Shown piece by piece: positions 1 to 9,906 of a stretch of 64,000 nucleotides of DNA (position 1 is the stretch's first letter; every line of letters starts with the position of its first letter). Origin of the DNA: Neorhizobium galegae (lineage in GTDB: Bacteria; Pseudomonadota; Alphaproteobacteria; Rhizobiales; Rhizobiaceae); the NCBI RefSeq assembly GCF_017877135.1, contig NZ_JAGIPH010000002.1:496001-560000 (forward strand), given 5' to 3'. The notes below the pieces were generated by a model. The model was not told the origin of the DNA, did no database searches, and worked only from the letters and a program-made list of their open reading frames with translations. The position numbers were made by a program, and so were the translations under genes.

Positions 1-902
1 ACGCCATCGGCAGCGGCATGGCCATCCAGTCCGTCGTCGTCATGCCGCAGACGGCAGGTACGATCAACGAGATCCTGGTTTCCTCCGGCAAGCCGGTGAA
101 GAAGGGCGATGTGCTGGCGCGTCTCGATGACGAGGAACAGAAGATCGAACTTGAAAAGGCGCGTGTCGCGCTGCGCAGCGCCGTGGAAAAATCCAGTTCC
201 TACCGCAACCTGCAATCGGTTGCCCGGCTCGATGTTCTCGACGCGCAGATTGCCGAGGAAGCGGCAAAGCTTGCCGTCAGCACTGCCGAATTCAACCTGC
301 GCCGCCGGGCAATCCTTGCCCCGATCGACGGAATCGCCGGTATCGTCGCCATCAATCTCGGCGACAATGTCACCACCCAGACCAGCATCGTGACGCTGGA
401 CGATCGCTCTGAAATTCTCGTGGACTTCTGGGCACCGGAACGGTTCGTCACCGCCATTGCCCCGGGAATGGCGGTCGAGGCAAGTTCGATCAGCCGTCCG
501 GGCGAAAGCTTTGCCGGCAAGGTCGAAAGCATCGACAACCGGGTCGATGCCGCAAGCCGCACGATCCGCGTGCGCGCCCGCATCGACAACCGGTCCGACG
601 TTTTGCGGGCCGGCATGTCTTTTGCAGTGTCCATGCGCTTCGAGGGCGAGACATTTCCTGCCGTCGATCCGCTGTCCGTGCAGTGGGATGCCGAAGGCGC
701 CTATGTCTGGAAGATCGCCGACAACAAGGCCTTCAAGGTGCGCGTTGGCATCATTCAGCGCAACGCCGATACGGTCCTCGTCAAGGCCGATCTGAAGCCG
801 GATGACCGGATCGTCGTGGAAGGCCTGCAGCGCGTGCGCGAAGGCCAGCCGGTGCGCATGGAAGGCGCCGGCGAAAAGCCTGAAGAGGTGGCGCGTCAAT
901 GA
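1..902 (+). CDS. RND efflux periplasmic adaptor subunit (MFP), 5' end cut by window
   Basis: Membrane-fusion (adaptor) protein that would link an inner-membrane RND pump to an outer-membrane channel. The reading frame is already open at base 3, so the gene starts upstream and its signal peptide or lipobox and first beta-barrel strands are missing. Visible domains: a lipoyl/biotinyl half-motif (MPQTAGTINEILVSSGKPVK), a helical hairpin rich in Glu/Lys/Ala around visible residues 45-95, the second lipoyl half (LAPIDGIAGIV), then beta-barrel and membrane-proximal domains ending in a DRIVVEGLQRVREG-type strand. Its stop overlaps the next start (ATGA), so it is translationally coupled to the pump. 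Substrate cannot be read from sequence. No outer-membrane factor gene lies downstream, so the pump probably uses a TolC-type channel encoded elsewhere. Confidence 0.9.
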   Translation, partial: AIGSGMAIQSVVVMPQTAGTINEILVSSGKPVKKGDVLARLDDEEQKIELEKARVALRSAVEKSSSYRNLQSVARLDVLDAQIAEEAAKLAVSTAEFNLRRRAILAPIDGIAGIVAINLGDNVTTQTSIVTLDDRSEILVDFWAPERFVTAIAPGMAVEASSISRPGESFAGKVESIDNRVDAASRTIRVRARIDNRSDVLRAGMSFAVSMRFEGETFPAVDPLSVQWDAEGAYVWKIADNKAFKVRVGIIQRNADTVLVKADLKPDDRIVVEGLQRVREGQPVRMEGAGEKPEEVARQ

Positions 903-3900
903 GCGAGAATTCCGACCTGAAGATCGAGAACGCCAAATCGACGTTCACTGCCCTTTTCGTCAGACGCCCCATTCTGGCCGCCGTCATCAACACGCTGATC
1001 GTGGTGGCCGGCCTTGCCGCGCTTGTCGGCGTCGAGGTGCGCGAACTGCCCGATGTCGACCAGCCGGTGATTACCGTGCGCACCACCTATGACGGCGCCT
1101 CGCCGCAGACCGTCGACCAGGAACTGACCCAGGTGATCGAAGGGGCGGTGGCGCGCGTCTCCGGGCTGAAGGCGCTGTCGTCGGAATCGCAGTTCGGCGC
1201 GAGCCGCGTGACGATGGAGTTTTCCGATACGGTGGATCTGGCGGTCGCGGCCAACGACGTGCGCGATGCGATCGGCCGCGTTGCCGGCCAGCTGCCGGAA
1301 AGCGCTGACGACCCGCGCATCGTCAAGGCTGATTCCGATTCGCAGCCCATCATGCGGCTTGCCGTCACCTCGTCCACGCTCTCCATGGAAGACCTGACGC
1401 TGCTCGTGGACAACGAGATCAGTGACCGGCTGGCCGCCGTCGAAGGTGTCGCCGATGTCGAGCTCTACGGCGACCAGGAAAAGATCTTCCGCGTCGATAT
1501 CAACCAGGCTGCCCTTGCCAGCCGCGGGCTGACGGTTGCCGATGTCTCAAATGCGCTGGCAAGTGCCGCGCTTGACGTGCCGGCCGGATCGCTGACCAGC
1601 CGCACGCAGGATATCGTCGTGCGCGCGACGGCCAATCTGTCGACGCCGGCCGATTTCGAAAACGTGCTGATCAAGGACAATATCCGCCTGCGCGATGTGG
1701 CAGGCGTCACGCTCGGCCCGGATGACGGCACCACGACGCTGCGCTCCAATGGCGTGCAGGGTGTTGGTCTCGGCATCATCCGTCAGGCCCAGTCCAATAC
1801 GCTGAACATTTCCACCGGCGTGGCCGCAGCGGTGGCCGACCTGCAAGCGGCGATGCCCGCGGGCACGAGGATTGTCATTACCTCCGACGATGCAACCTTC
1901 ATTCGCGGCGCGCTGCACGAAGTGGAACTGGCGCTCGGGCTTTCGGCCCTTATCGTGGTTGCCGTGCTCTATCTCTTCCTGCGCGACTGGCGCGCGACGC
2001 TAATCCCGGCGCTGACCATGCCGGTAGCATTGATCGGCACGCTTGCGGCGATCTATCTCGTCGGCTTTTCCATCAACATCCTGACGCTGCTTGCCATCGT
2101 GCTCGCCACCGGCCTTGTGGTGGACGATGCGATCGTGGTGCTGGAAAATATCGTGCGGCGCCGGGCGCAGGGGCTCGGGCCGCGTGCCGCAGCCATTCTC
2201 GGCACCCAGGAAGTGTTCTTCGCCGTTCTGGCAACGACCGCCACGCTGGCCGCCGTCTTCATTCCGCTGTCCTTCCTGCCGGGTCAGCTGGGCGGCCTGT
2301 TCCGCGAGTTCGGCTTCGTGCTGGCGCTCGCCGTCGGCCTCTCCTCGATCACGGCGCTCACACTCTGCCCGATGCTTGCCTCGCGCATGCTGACAAAACC
2401 GATGGTGGAGCCGAAGGGCCTCCTCTCCGGTTTCGGCAATGTCTTTGCGGCAACCTATGCCCGCACGCTGCAGTTCTCTTTCAATGCGCCGGTGGTGGTG
2501 ATCGCCGTCTGCGTCGTCATCATGGGCGCGGCCTATGTCGCCTTCGGTCTTGTGACCAGCGAACTTACGCCGCGCGAGGACCGCTCCATGATCATGTTGC
2601 GGGCGACGGCGCCGCAAGGTGTCAGCCTGGAGTATACGCAGGACCAGCTGCAGCGGGTGGAGGAAAACCTGAAGCCGCTGATCGATCAGGGCGATATCCG
2701 CAACCTCTATTCCATTTCCGGCATGGGCGGCTCGTCCAATACCGGTTTCATGGTCATCACGCTGGCGCCCTGGGAGGAGCGCAGCCGCAGCCAGGACAAG
2801 ATCGCGAGCGACATTACCGCAGCGGCCGCCCGCGTGCCGGCGTTGCGCGGCTTTGCGATCCAGTCGAACAGCCTGCGCATTCGTGGCGCCGGCAGCGGGC
2901 TGCAGGTGGCGCTGGTCGGTGCCGATCATCAAAGCCTGACCGCGGCCGCCATCCAGCTGGTGCAGGCCATGGAGAAAAGCTCCTCCTTCGTCACCCCGCG
3001 CCTCGACAACGAGCCCACCCAGGCGCAGCTTTCCGTGTCCATCGACCGTGAACGGGCGTCCGATCTCGGGATCGATATTACCGGGCTATCCACCTCCATG
3101 CAGGCGCTGCTGGAAGGCCGCTCCATCGTCGACGTCTTTGTCGATGGCGAGGCGCTGCCGGTGAAGCTCGTGTCCTCCATGCAACCGATCAACGATCCGA
3201 CCGATCTGGAAAACGTGTTCCTGCGCACCGGGGACGGCAAGGTCGTGCCGATGTCGACCATTGCCAGCCTGAAGGAAGGCGCCGTTTCGCCGCGCCTCAA
3301 CCGCGAGCAGCAGCTTGCTTCCGTATCGCTCTCGGCAAGCCTTGGCGATGGCGTCTCGCTCGGCGCGGCCCTCCAAGAGGTGACGACGCTTGCCCAGCCC
3401 CTCCTGCCCAAAGGCTCTCGCCTGATGCCCTTGGCGGAGGCAAAGACGCTCGGCGAAAACGCCAACGGCATGGCCATCACCTTCGGCTTTGCCATCGCCA
3501 TCATCTTCCTGGTGCTGGCTGCACAGTTCGAAAGCGTGCTGTCGGCGCTGATCATCATGACGACGGTGCCGCTCGGGCTTGCCTGCGCGGTGTTTGCCCT
3601 GGTCCTCACCGGATCGTCGCTCAACGTCTATAGCCAGATCGGCCTCGTGCTTCTGGTCGGCGTCATGGCGAAGAACGGTATTCTCATCGTGGAGTTTGCC
3701 AACCAGCTGCGGGATCAGGGGATCGCTGTGCGCCAGGCGATCGAGGAAGCCTGCCGCTTGCGCCTTCGCCCCGTGATGATGACGATGATCGCGACCATTC
3801 TCGGCGGCGTGCCGCTGGTTCTGGCGGCCGGTGCCGGTGCCGAAGCGCGCGTGGCGCTCGGCTGGGTCATCGTCGGCGGGCTCGGGCTTGCAACGCTTGT

Positions 3901-4051
3901 GACGCTCTATGTGACGCCGGTCGCCTACCTGCTGATTGCCCGCTTCGCAAAGCCCCATGCCCATGAGGAAGAGCGCTTGCACGAGGAACTGGAGCGGGCG
4001 CACAAAGGGGCGGCCAATGCGCAGGAAAAGCCGCTGCTGGCGGCGGAGTGA
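899..4051 (+). CDS. RND-family efflux permease (AcrB/HAE1 type)
   Basis: Proton-driven inner-membrane efflux pump of 1050 residues, the usual length for HAE1-RND proteins. It begins with a short cytoplasmic tail and the first membrane helix (RRPILAAVINTLIVVAGLAA), then the first porter loop, a helix cluster near residues 335-545, a second periplasmic loop and a second helix cluster near 855-1020. The relay residues are present: the Asp-Asp pair in VVDDAIVVLENIVRR (TM4) and the Lys in VMAKNGILIVEFANQ (TM10). The ATGA overlap with the adaptor places both in one operon. The next gene is an oxidase 150 bases away behind a hairpin, so the efflux operon probably ends here. Substrate is unknown; AcrB/MexB-like relatives export drugs, detergents or plant phenolics. 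Confidence 0.95.
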   Translation: MSENSDLKIENAKSTFTALFVRRPILAAVINTLIVVAGLAALVGVEVRELPDVDQPVITVRTTYDGASPQTVDQELTQVIEGAVARVSGLKALSSESQFGASRVTMEFSDTVDLAVAANDVRDAIGRVAGQLPESADDPRIVKADSDSQPIMRLAVTSSTLSMEDLTLLVDNEISDRLAAVEGVADVELYGDQEKIFRVDINQAALASRGLTVADVSNALASAALDVPAGSLTSRTQDIVVRATANLSTPADFENVLIKDNIRLRDVAGVTLGPDDGTTTLRSNGVQGVGLGIIRQAQSNTLNISTGVAAAVADLQAAMPAGTRIVITSDDATFIRGALHEVELALGLSALIVVAVLYLFLRDWRATLIPALTMPVALIGTLAAIYLVGFSINILTLLAIVLATGLVVDDAIVVLENIVRRRAQGLGPRAAAILGTQEVFFAVLATTATLAAVFIPLSFLPGQLGGLFREFGFVLALAVGLSSITALTLCPMLASRMLTKPMVEPKGLLSGFGNVFAATYARTLQFSFNAPVVVIAVCVVIMGAAYVAFGLVTSELTPREDRSMIMLRATAPQGVSLEYTQDQLQRVEENLKPLIDQGDIRNLYSISGMGGSSNTGFMVITLAPWEERSRSQDKIASDITAAAARVPALRGFAIQSNSLRIRGAGSGLQVALVGADHQSLTAAAIQLVQAMEKSSSFVTPRLDNEPTQAQLSVSIDRERASDLGIDITGLSTSMQALLEGRSIVDVFVDGEALPVKLVSSMQPINDPTDLENVFLRTGDGKVVPMSTIASLKEGAVSPRLNREQQLASVSLSASLGDGVSLGAALQEVTTLAQPLLPKGSRLMPLAEAKTLGENANGMAITFGFAIAIIFLVLAAQFESVLSALIIMTTVPLGLACAVFALVLTGSSLNVYSQIGLVLLVGVMAKNGILIVEFANQLRDQGIAVRQAIEEACRLRLRPVMMTMIATILGGVPLVLAAGAGAEARVALGWVIVGGLGLATLVTLYVTPVAYLLIARFAKPHAHEEERLHEELERAHKGAANAQEKPLLAAE

Positions 4052-4069
4052 CGCTGTCAGCCGCCCGTT

Positions 4070-4098
4070 TCCTGCGCGCATGTGCTGGGCGCGCAGGA
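4070..4098 (+). terminator. hairpin after the RND operon
   Basis: Perfect 10-bp inverted repeat (TCCTGCGCGC / GCGCGCAGGA) with a 9-base loop, 18 bases after the pump stop. There is no U-tract, so this is either a Rho-assisted end or an RNA-stabilising hairpin. Confidence 0.4.
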
Positions 4099-4204
4099 CA
4101 TCCTGCAAACGTGTCACTCATCGATATGGACAACCACGACCGGCTCCCGTACCAAGCGTTACAGAGCATGACGGGCGTGTGTTGCCCGATCTGGAGGCAT
4201 GACG

Positions 4205-5620
4205 ATGGTGATGAGAGACGCGCAGGCCGGCCCACGCAATGAAGAGGGCATCGCGGCTGTTCTTGCAATTCTGAAGCAGAGCCTGGGCGACCGGCTGCAG
4301 ACCGGCCAGGCCTTTCGCGAGCAGCATGCGCACACCACCACCTATCTGCCGTCGCAGCTGCCCGATGGCGTCGTCTTTGCCGAATCGGTCGAGGATGTGA
4401 AGACGGTGGTGAAGGCGTGCGCTGCCCATCATGTACCCCTCATTGCCTTTGGCACCGGTTCGTCGCTGGAAGGGCAGGTGAATGCACCGCGCGGCGGCAT
4501 TTCGCTCGATACCAGCCGCATGGACAAGGTGCTGCGCGTTTCGCCGGAGGATCTGGACGTGACGGTGGAGCCGGGTGTGACGCGCGAGGCGCTGAATACC
4601 TATCTGCGCGATACCGGCCTGTTCTTTCCGATCGATCCCGGTGCCAATGCCTCGATCGGCGGCATGACGGCCACCCGCGCCTCCGGCACCAATGCGGTGC
4701 GCTACGGCACGATGAAGGACAATGTCCTGTCCCTGACCGTCGTGACGGCCGATGGCGAGGAAATCACCACGGGGACGCGGGCGCGCAAATCTTCGGCGGG
4801 CTACGATTTGACGCGGCTTTTCGTCGGCTCGGAAGGAACGCTTGGCATCATCACCTCGATCACGCTTCGCCTGCAGGGCATTCCGGAAAAGATCGGCGGC
4901 GGCGTCTGCGCCTTTCCGACGGTGAAGGCGGCCTGCGACGCGGTGATCATGACCATCCAGATGGGCATTCCGGTCGCCCGCATCGAACTGCTCGATGAAG
5001 TGCAGATGCGCGCCTGCAACGCCTATTCCGGTTTGAACTACGCGGAAAAGCCGACGCTGTTTCTGGAGTTCCATGGCACGGAAGAGACGGTGCCGCTGCA
5101 ATCGGAACAGTTTGCCATGATCGCTGCCGAATGCGGCGGCGAGGATTTTCAGTGGACCGGCGATGCCCAGCAGCGGGCAAAGCTGTGGAAAGCCCGTCAT
5201 GATGCCTATTGGGCGTCGCGCGCGCTTGCCCCGCATCTGGCAGGCCTCTCCACCGATGTCTGCGTACCGATCTCCCGCCTGGCGGAATGCGTGGCCGAAA
5301 CCCATGCCGATATCGTTGAGCACGGCTATCTGGCACCGATCGTCGGCCATGCCGGCGACGGCAATTTCCACGTGCTTATCCTGTTCGACGACAAGGATGC
5401 CGAGGCTGTGGCGCGCACCGAAGCCTTCGTGGAACGGCTGAACCGTCGGGCCCTCTCGATGGGCGGCACCTGCACCGGCGAGCACGGCATCGGCCAGGGC
5501 AAGATGACGTTCCTCGAGCAGGAGGCGGGCTCGGCGCTTCCGCTGATGCGGGCGATCAAGCACGGGCTTGATCCATACGATATCTTCAACCCCGGCAAGA
5601 TCCTGCGCCCCGGCGTCTGA
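4205..5620 (+). CDS. FAD-binding oxidase, D-lactate dehydrogenase / glycolate oxidase (GlcD) family
   Basis: Flavoprotein of about 471 residues that oxidises a D-2-hydroxy acid. The N-terminal PP-loop FAD domain (FAD_binding_4) carries FGTGSSLEGQ and PGANASIGGMTATRASGTNA. The C-terminal FAD-oxidase domain carries IVGHAGDGNFHVLI and GTCTGEHGIGQGK, whose histidines are the conserved metal/substrate-binding set. The segment LLDEVQMRACNAYSGL resembles cytochrome-linked D-lactate dehydrogenases (DLD) more than GlcD, so D-lactate is the likelier substrate; this is inference. Three in-frame ATGs lie within 15 bases; the second is chosen because GGAGG at 4193-4197 is then 7 bases away, whereas the first (4199) leaves only 1 base. 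Monocistronic, flanked by hairpins. Confidence 0.88.
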   Translation: MVMRDAQAGPRNEEGIAAVLAILKQSLGDRLQTGQAFREQHAHTTTYLPSQLPDGVVFAESVEDVKTVVKACAAHHVPLIAFGTGSSLEGQVNAPRGGISLDTSRMDKVLRVSPEDLDVTVEPGVTREALNTYLRDTGLFFPIDPGANASIGGMTATRASGTNAVRYGTMKDNVLSLTVVTADGEEITTGTRARKSSAGYDLTRLFVGSEGTLGIITSITLRLQGIPEKIGGGVCAFPTVKAACDAVIMTIQMGIPVARIELLDEVQMRACNAYSGLNYAEKPTLFLEFHGTEETVPLQSEQFAMIAAECGGEDFQWTGDAQQRAKLWKARHDAYWASRALAPHLAGLSTDVCVPISRLAECVAETHADIVEHGYLAPIVGHAGDGNFHVLILFDDKDAEAVARTEAFVERLNRRALSMGGTCTGEHGIGQGKMTFLEQEAGSALPLMRAIKHGLDPYDIFNPGKILRPGV

Positions 5621-5706
5621 TGCTTGCCGCTAAACTCCTCTGGGTGCTTGGGAATTTTGTCCTTAAACCGCATGGGGTTATGCGCTAGAGTGCATCTGCG
5701 AAGGAT

Positions 5707-5731
5707 AAACCCTGTGGTGAGGCAGGGTTTT
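5707..5731 (+). terminator. intrinsic terminator of the FAD oxidase gene
   Basis: Perfect 8-bp stem AAACCCTG / CAGGGTTT with an 8-base loop. The last stem bases and the next base form a run of four T. It lies 87 bases after the oxidase stop. Confidence 0.6.
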
Positions 5732-5822
5732 GGCCGGCGCAGGACAATTGCGAAACAGTTCAAAATGTTAGAGCGGCCGGCGGATCTGTCGGGTCGGGCG
5801 GCGCTCTCAGGAGAATGAACAG

Positions 5823-8800
5823 GTGCTCGGACGGATAATGCTGTTGCTCGGTGGCCTTGTGGTCATCGCGCTGTTTACGGCCTTGCTGGCGCCGTTTTTT
5901 GTCGACTGGTCGAATTTTCGGCGGGGCTTCGAGGAACAGGCAAGCCATATCCTGGGCAAGAAGGTTTCTGTTCACGGTGCGGTCGATGCCCGCATCCTGC
6001 CCTTTCCCTCCGTCACCCTGCATGATGTGCGCGTGGGGCAGGATCTGGATGGTTCGCCGCTGGTCCAGGTCGAGCGCTTCTCGATGGATATGGAGCTTGC
6101 GCCCTTCCTCTCCGGCGAAGCACGCATTTTCGACATGCGCCTGGAGCACCCGAAGGCCCGCATCCGTCTGCTGAAGGACGGCCGTCTCGACTGGACGCGC
6201 GGCGGCCAGCCCGACATCCCGGCTCGCAATGTCGTGCTGGAAGATGTCCATATCGAAGGCGGCCAGATCGAATTCATCGATGACGGCACCGGCCGCACGC
6301 GCCACCTGACCGGGCTTTCCGCCAAAATGTCGGCCACCTCGCTTGCCGGTCCCTGGCGCGCCGATGGCAATGCGACGCTTGATGGCGAAGAGGCGCAGTT
6401 TTCGCTTTCGAGCGGCGCACCGGATGCCGCGACCGGCACCGTGCCCCTGCGCATGAAGGTGCGTCCCGACATTCAACCCGTGGAAGTGCAGCTGGATGGT
6501 GCGCTTGCGGTTGCGGCCGGAAAGCCCGACTACAAGGGCGCCTTTTCCATGGTCTTCCTCGATGCGCCGGTAGAACCTGTCGTTCCCAAGGGCATCAAGC
6601 CGCCGCCACCGCCGCGCACCAAGGGCAAGTTCGAACTGACCAATGAGCGCATCCGCATTCCTGAATACCGGGTCGAGGTCGGGGCGCTGGACAATCCTTA
6701 CGTGGTGACGGGCGAAGCCACCCTCGACACCGGCGACAAGCCGGAATTCCTGCTGACGGCCGATGGGCAGCAGGTGGATGTGAACCGCCTGACGGGCGAA
6801 CTGGTGAACGGCAAGACCGCGCGCGATCCGCATGCGTCGGCACAGCGGCGGCTGAATGCGCTTGTCGAGATGGCGGCGAGAATACCGGTGCCGCAGGTGC
6901 CGGGCCGTGCCACGATTCGCCTGCCGGCGATCGTTGCCGACGGCACGACGGTGCGCGATGTGGAGCTCAACATGCGCCCGGCCGGCACCGGCTGGAATGT
7001 CGACAATGCGGTTGCCATCCTGCCCGGGCGAACGCGGGTGGAAGCGCAAGGCGCGCTGAAGCTTCTCGGTGGCCCTTCCTTTACCGGCACGATGCTGCTT
7101 GCCTCAAACCAGCCTTCCGGCCTTGCCGACTGGCTGAAGGGGCTGGTGGATCCGGCCATTCGCCAGCTGAAGACCGCGGGTTTTTCGGCTGAGGTTGCCC
7201 TGACGCCCGAACTGCAGCGGTTCGAGGGGCTGGAATTGTCGGTAGGGCCTGCGATCCTCAAGGGCCGCGTCGAGCGCAAGTCGCCGGGCGATGGCGTGCC
7301 GGATCTCGCCATGGATCTGGCCGGAAACGAGATCGATTTCGATGCGCTGCGGGCGCTGGCCTCGCTGCTCACCGGCGGCGATGCGGGGGAACAGGTTCTT
7401 GATCATCGCCTGTCGGCGCATCTGAAGGCCGGGCGGCTGACGGCCTTCGGCATTGCCGCCAACGATGTCGATACCGCCTTCACGCTGGGCGATGGTGCGC
7501 TTTCCCTTGAGCGGTTGACGGTCGGCGATATTGCCGGGGCAAAGCTTGCGGCCAAGGGCAGGGCGGAAGGCTCTTTTCTGGACTATACCGGTAAGGGCCA
7601 GCTGACCTTCAGCGCCTTCGATCCCGGCCCGTTTGTTGCCATGCTGCGCGAGCAGTTGCCGCGCCACCCGGCACTGGAGCAGCTGTCGCGCAGCGCCTCC
7701 TGGTATGCCGATACGAACCTGACGGCCGATGTGACACTGGCAAACGGGGTCTCCGCCCATGTCGCCGGCAACAGCAATGGGACGAAGGTGGATGCGCAAC
7801 TGGCGTTGCCCAACCTGTTTGACCTGACGGCTGCCACCGACCTGAAGCTGGACGCCGTGTTTTCCAATCCGCAGGCCGCGACGTTGCTCGGCCAGGCCGG
7901 CTTTGAGACGCTACCCTTCGAGGGCGATGCGGACGCGCGCCTGACCCTTGGCGTAGAGACGCATGGCGAGGCGCCGGCCACCGCCAAGCTTTCCTACCAG
8001 ACAGACCGAACCGCCCTTTCGGCAGAGGGGAGCCTCGCGCTGCACGCCGAGACATTCGGCGAAGGATCGTTTGGCGTTTCGCTGAAAAGCGCGGATCTGG
8101 AGCCGACGCTTCTGACCTTCGGCATCGGCCTTCCGCAATTCGGGATGGGGCTTGCCGCAGACCTGAAGGCGAACATTGCCGTCAGCGGCAGCGAAATCGG
8201 CATCGCCGGCCTTACCGGTACGCTTGGCGGAAACCCGGTCGACGGGAAGTTGACGCTTGCCCGCGCGGCACCGGTGCCGACGGTGACCGGGGCCATGTCG
8301 CTGGGCAGCGTCGATCTCGGCTGGCTTGCCGAAACCGTCTATGGGCCGCTCACCGACGCAAAAACCGGTGCTGTATCGCAAAAGGAATTTGCCCTGCCGA
8401 TTTTTGCCGGCTGGGATGTGACGCTCGATCTGAAGGCGCGCACGCTGGGGACGCTGGGCTTTGGCCCGATCGACGGTTTTGCCGGACGGCTGACCAGCAA
8501 GGCAGGCGGTGTGGCGCTGGATGATGCAAGCGGCGGCTGGAAGAGCGGCCGTCTTTCAGGGCGCCTCTCTATGTCGCATAGCGGTGGGGTTGGCCTCTTC
8601 CAGACCCGTCTCAAGGTGGAGGGAGCGGATCTCGGTGGCATGCTTTGGCAAAGCGGTGGCCAGCCGGTGGCGACCGGCCGGCTGAGCGCGGAACTCGCGG
8701 CCGAGGCAACCGCCAAGAGCCCGGCGGATCTTCTGTCTGCCGCGAGCGGCTCGGGCACGATCAAAGTCAAGGATGTCGCTTTGCCGGCGCTCAACGCGTC

Positions 8801-9428
8801 GATGCTGCCGGGCTTGCTGGCCGACGCCGACCGCATCGACGGCGAGGTGACGGCCGCCAAGGTTCAGCCGCTGGTGCGGCGCCGCATCCATGCGGGACGC
8901 GCCGAGATCGGCGCCGTCGAGGTGCCTTTCACCATCACCGGCGGTGAGTGGCGGGCGCAGAATATTACAGCGCGGGCCGGCAGCGCCTCGCTTGCCGGGG
9001 AGCTTCGCATGGACCTTGCCGACGGCGGTCTGGCGGGCGAGCTGGGCCTCACCTTCGATCCCGGCGATGAGGCGCTTGCCGGAGCTGAGCCCGCGCTGAC
9101 GCTACGTTATGATGGCGATGTGCGCGCCCCTCAGGAAACCATCGAGGTGGAGGCGATGACCAACTTCCTCTCCATGCGCGCCTTCGAGCGGGAGCGCCGC
9201 CGGGTGGAAACGCTGCAGGCAAGCGTGCTCGAAAAACAGCGCCTTCGCCGCGAGGTGGTGCTCTATACCGCGCGCGAAGAGGAGCGTCGGCTGGCCCGCG
9301 AAAAGGCCGCGGCCGAGGAACGGGCCCGCCTTGACGAAGAACAGAAGCTGCGCCGCGAGGCGGAACAGCAGCGCCAGCAACAGCCGCCACTCTTCGACAT
9401 GCAGATGCAGCCGCCGCCGTTCCGGTAA
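5823..9428 (+). CDS. AsmA-family protein, 1201 residues
   Basis: Very long AsmA-like protein, a member of the repeating beta-groove family implicated in envelope lipid transfer. One N-terminal membrane anchor (about residues 4-27) is followed by the classic AsmA opening (FFVDWSNFRRGFEEQASHIL..KVSVHGAVDARILPFPSVTLHDVRVG). Then come about 1000 residues of periplasmic beta repeats and a C-terminal AsmA_2-like block. The last 70 residues change character: a charged Arg/Glu coiled coil and a Gln/Pro/Met tail ending QMQPPPFR. Translation starts at GTG, supported by AGGAG at 5809-5813, 9 bases upstream. Founders of the family (E. coli AsmA, TamB, YhdP) are envelope proteins; which role applies here cannot be told. 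No partner gene is adjacent. Confidence 0.92.
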   Translation: MLGRIMLLLGGLVVIALFTALLAPFFVDWSNFRRGFEEQASHILGKKVSVHGAVDARILPFPSVTLHDVRVGQDLDGSPLVQVERFSMDMELAPFLSGEARIFDMRLEHPKARIRLLKDGRLDWTRGGQPDIPARNVVLEDVHIEGGQIEFIDDGTGRTRHLTGLSAKMSATSLAGPWRADGNATLDGEEAQFSLSSGAPDAATGTVPLRMKVRPDIQPVEVQLDGALAVAAGKPDYKGAFSMVFLDAPVEPVVPKGIKPPPPPRTKGKFELTNERIRIPEYRVEVGALDNPYVVTGEATLDTGDKPEFLLTADGQQVDVNRLTGELVNGKTARDPHASAQRRLNALVEMAARIPVPQVPGRATIRLPAIVADGTTVRDVELNMRPAGTGWNVDNAVAILPGRTRVEAQGALKLLGGPSFTGTMLLASNQPSGLADWLKGLVDPAIRQLKTAGFSAEVALTPELQRFEGLELSVGPAILKGRVERKSPGDGVPDLAMDLAGNEIDFDALRALASLLTGGDAGEQVLDHRLSAHLKAGRLTAFGIAANDVDTAFTLGDGALSLERLTVGDIAGAKLAAKGRAEGSFLDYTGKGQLTFSAFDPGPFVAMLREQLPRHPALEQLSRSASWYADTNLTADVTLANGVSAHVAGNSNGTKVDAQLALPNLFDLTAATDLKLDAVFSNPQAATLLGQAGFETLPFEGDADARLTLGVETHGEAPATAKLSYQTDRTALSAEGSLALHAETFGEGSFGVSLKSADLEPTLLTFGIGLPQFGMGLAADLKANIAVSGSEIGIAGLTGTLGGNPVDGKLTLARAAPVPTVTGAMSLGSVDLGWLAETVYGPLTDAKTGAVSQKEFALPIFAGWDVTLDLKARTLGTLGFGPIDGFAGRLTSKAGGVALDDASGGWKSGRLSGRLSMSHSGGVGLFQTRLKVEGADLGGMLWQSGGQPVATGRLSAELAAEATAKSPADLLSAASGSGTIKVKDVALPALNASMLPGLLADADRIDGEVTAAKVQPLVRRRIHAGRAEIGAVEVPFTITGGEWRAQNITARAGSASLAGELRMDLADGGLAGELGLTFDPGDEALAGAEPALTLRYDGDVRAPQETIEVEAMTNFLSMRAFERERRRVETLQASVLEKQRLRREVVLYTAREEERRLAREKAAAEERARLDEEQKLRREAEQQRQQQPPLFDMQMQPPPFR

Positions 9429-9501
9429 GGTCGGGAACCATTGCCCTGTCGGACATGGGCAGGGAGTAGCAAATAGCGAAAAATTTCCAGCTGCGATCTG
9501 G

Positions 9502-9562
9502 AGGCGGATCCGCCTGACTCTGCGCAAGGCGGGCCAGCAAACCGTTCACGCTGCGCAAGGCG
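9502..9562. repeat. short palindrome and 12-bp direct repeat between convergent genes
   Basis: The gap between the AsmA gene and the convergent ribbon-helix-helix gene holds a 14-bp perfect palindrome (AGGCGGATCCGCCT, 9502-9515) and two copies of CTGCGCAAGGCG (9520-9531 and 9551-9562, 31 bases apart). No U-tract follows, so it is not a clear terminator. Function unknown. Confidence 0.35.
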
Positions 9563-9579
9563 ACGCCGATGTCTGCTGC

Positions 9580-9816
9580 TCAGGTTCTGCGCGTTTCCAC
9601 GGGCGCACCATGCGCCTTCACCCAGCCCAGCACATAAAGCCTGAGGGCCGAGGAGAGATTGCTGTCGGGTGATCGGGCGTCGTCGACTTCGGCGATCAGC
9701 GCGGCAAGGCTTAAGCCGCGTGCATTGGCAATGGATTTCAAGTCGTCAAAGAATTCAGCCTCCAGCGAAAAGCTGGTGCGGTGACCGTGCAGCGTGGCGG
9801 AGTGTTTGCGGATCAC
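9580..9816 (-). CDS. ribbon-helix-helix domain protein
   Basis: Small 78-residue protein with a CopG/MetJ-like ribbon-helix-helix fold of the RHH_4 type. MIRKHSATLHGHRTSFSLE gives the beta-ribbon and the segment FFDDLKSIANARGLSLAALIAEVD gives the two helices. Homologues are common in Rhizobiales and sometimes carry a misleading aryl-sulfate sulfotransferase label. The start is GTG; an in-frame stop lies 15 bases upstream, so no longer form is possible. It follows sspB and the DUF4169 gene on the same strand with a 90-base gap, and is probably the last gene of that unit. DNA target unknown; it may regulate its own operon. Confidence 0.8.
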   Translation of the reverse strand: MIRKHSATLHGHRTSFSLEAEFFDDLKSIANARGLSLAALIAEVDDARSPDSNLSSALRLYVLGWVKAHGAPVETRRT

Positions 9817-9906
9817 GCGGGCCTGCCCTGATCAATCGGTAGAAGAGGTTTTGAAGTTGAGTCTGCAGGTTTTCGCAAGTCGTTGATCTATCAGGATCTT
9901 TCGGCG

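Noticed and set aside
4118..5563. 481-codon minus-strand frame opposite the FAD oxidase
   Set aside because: Shadow of a gene with complete FAD and C-terminal oxidase motifs.
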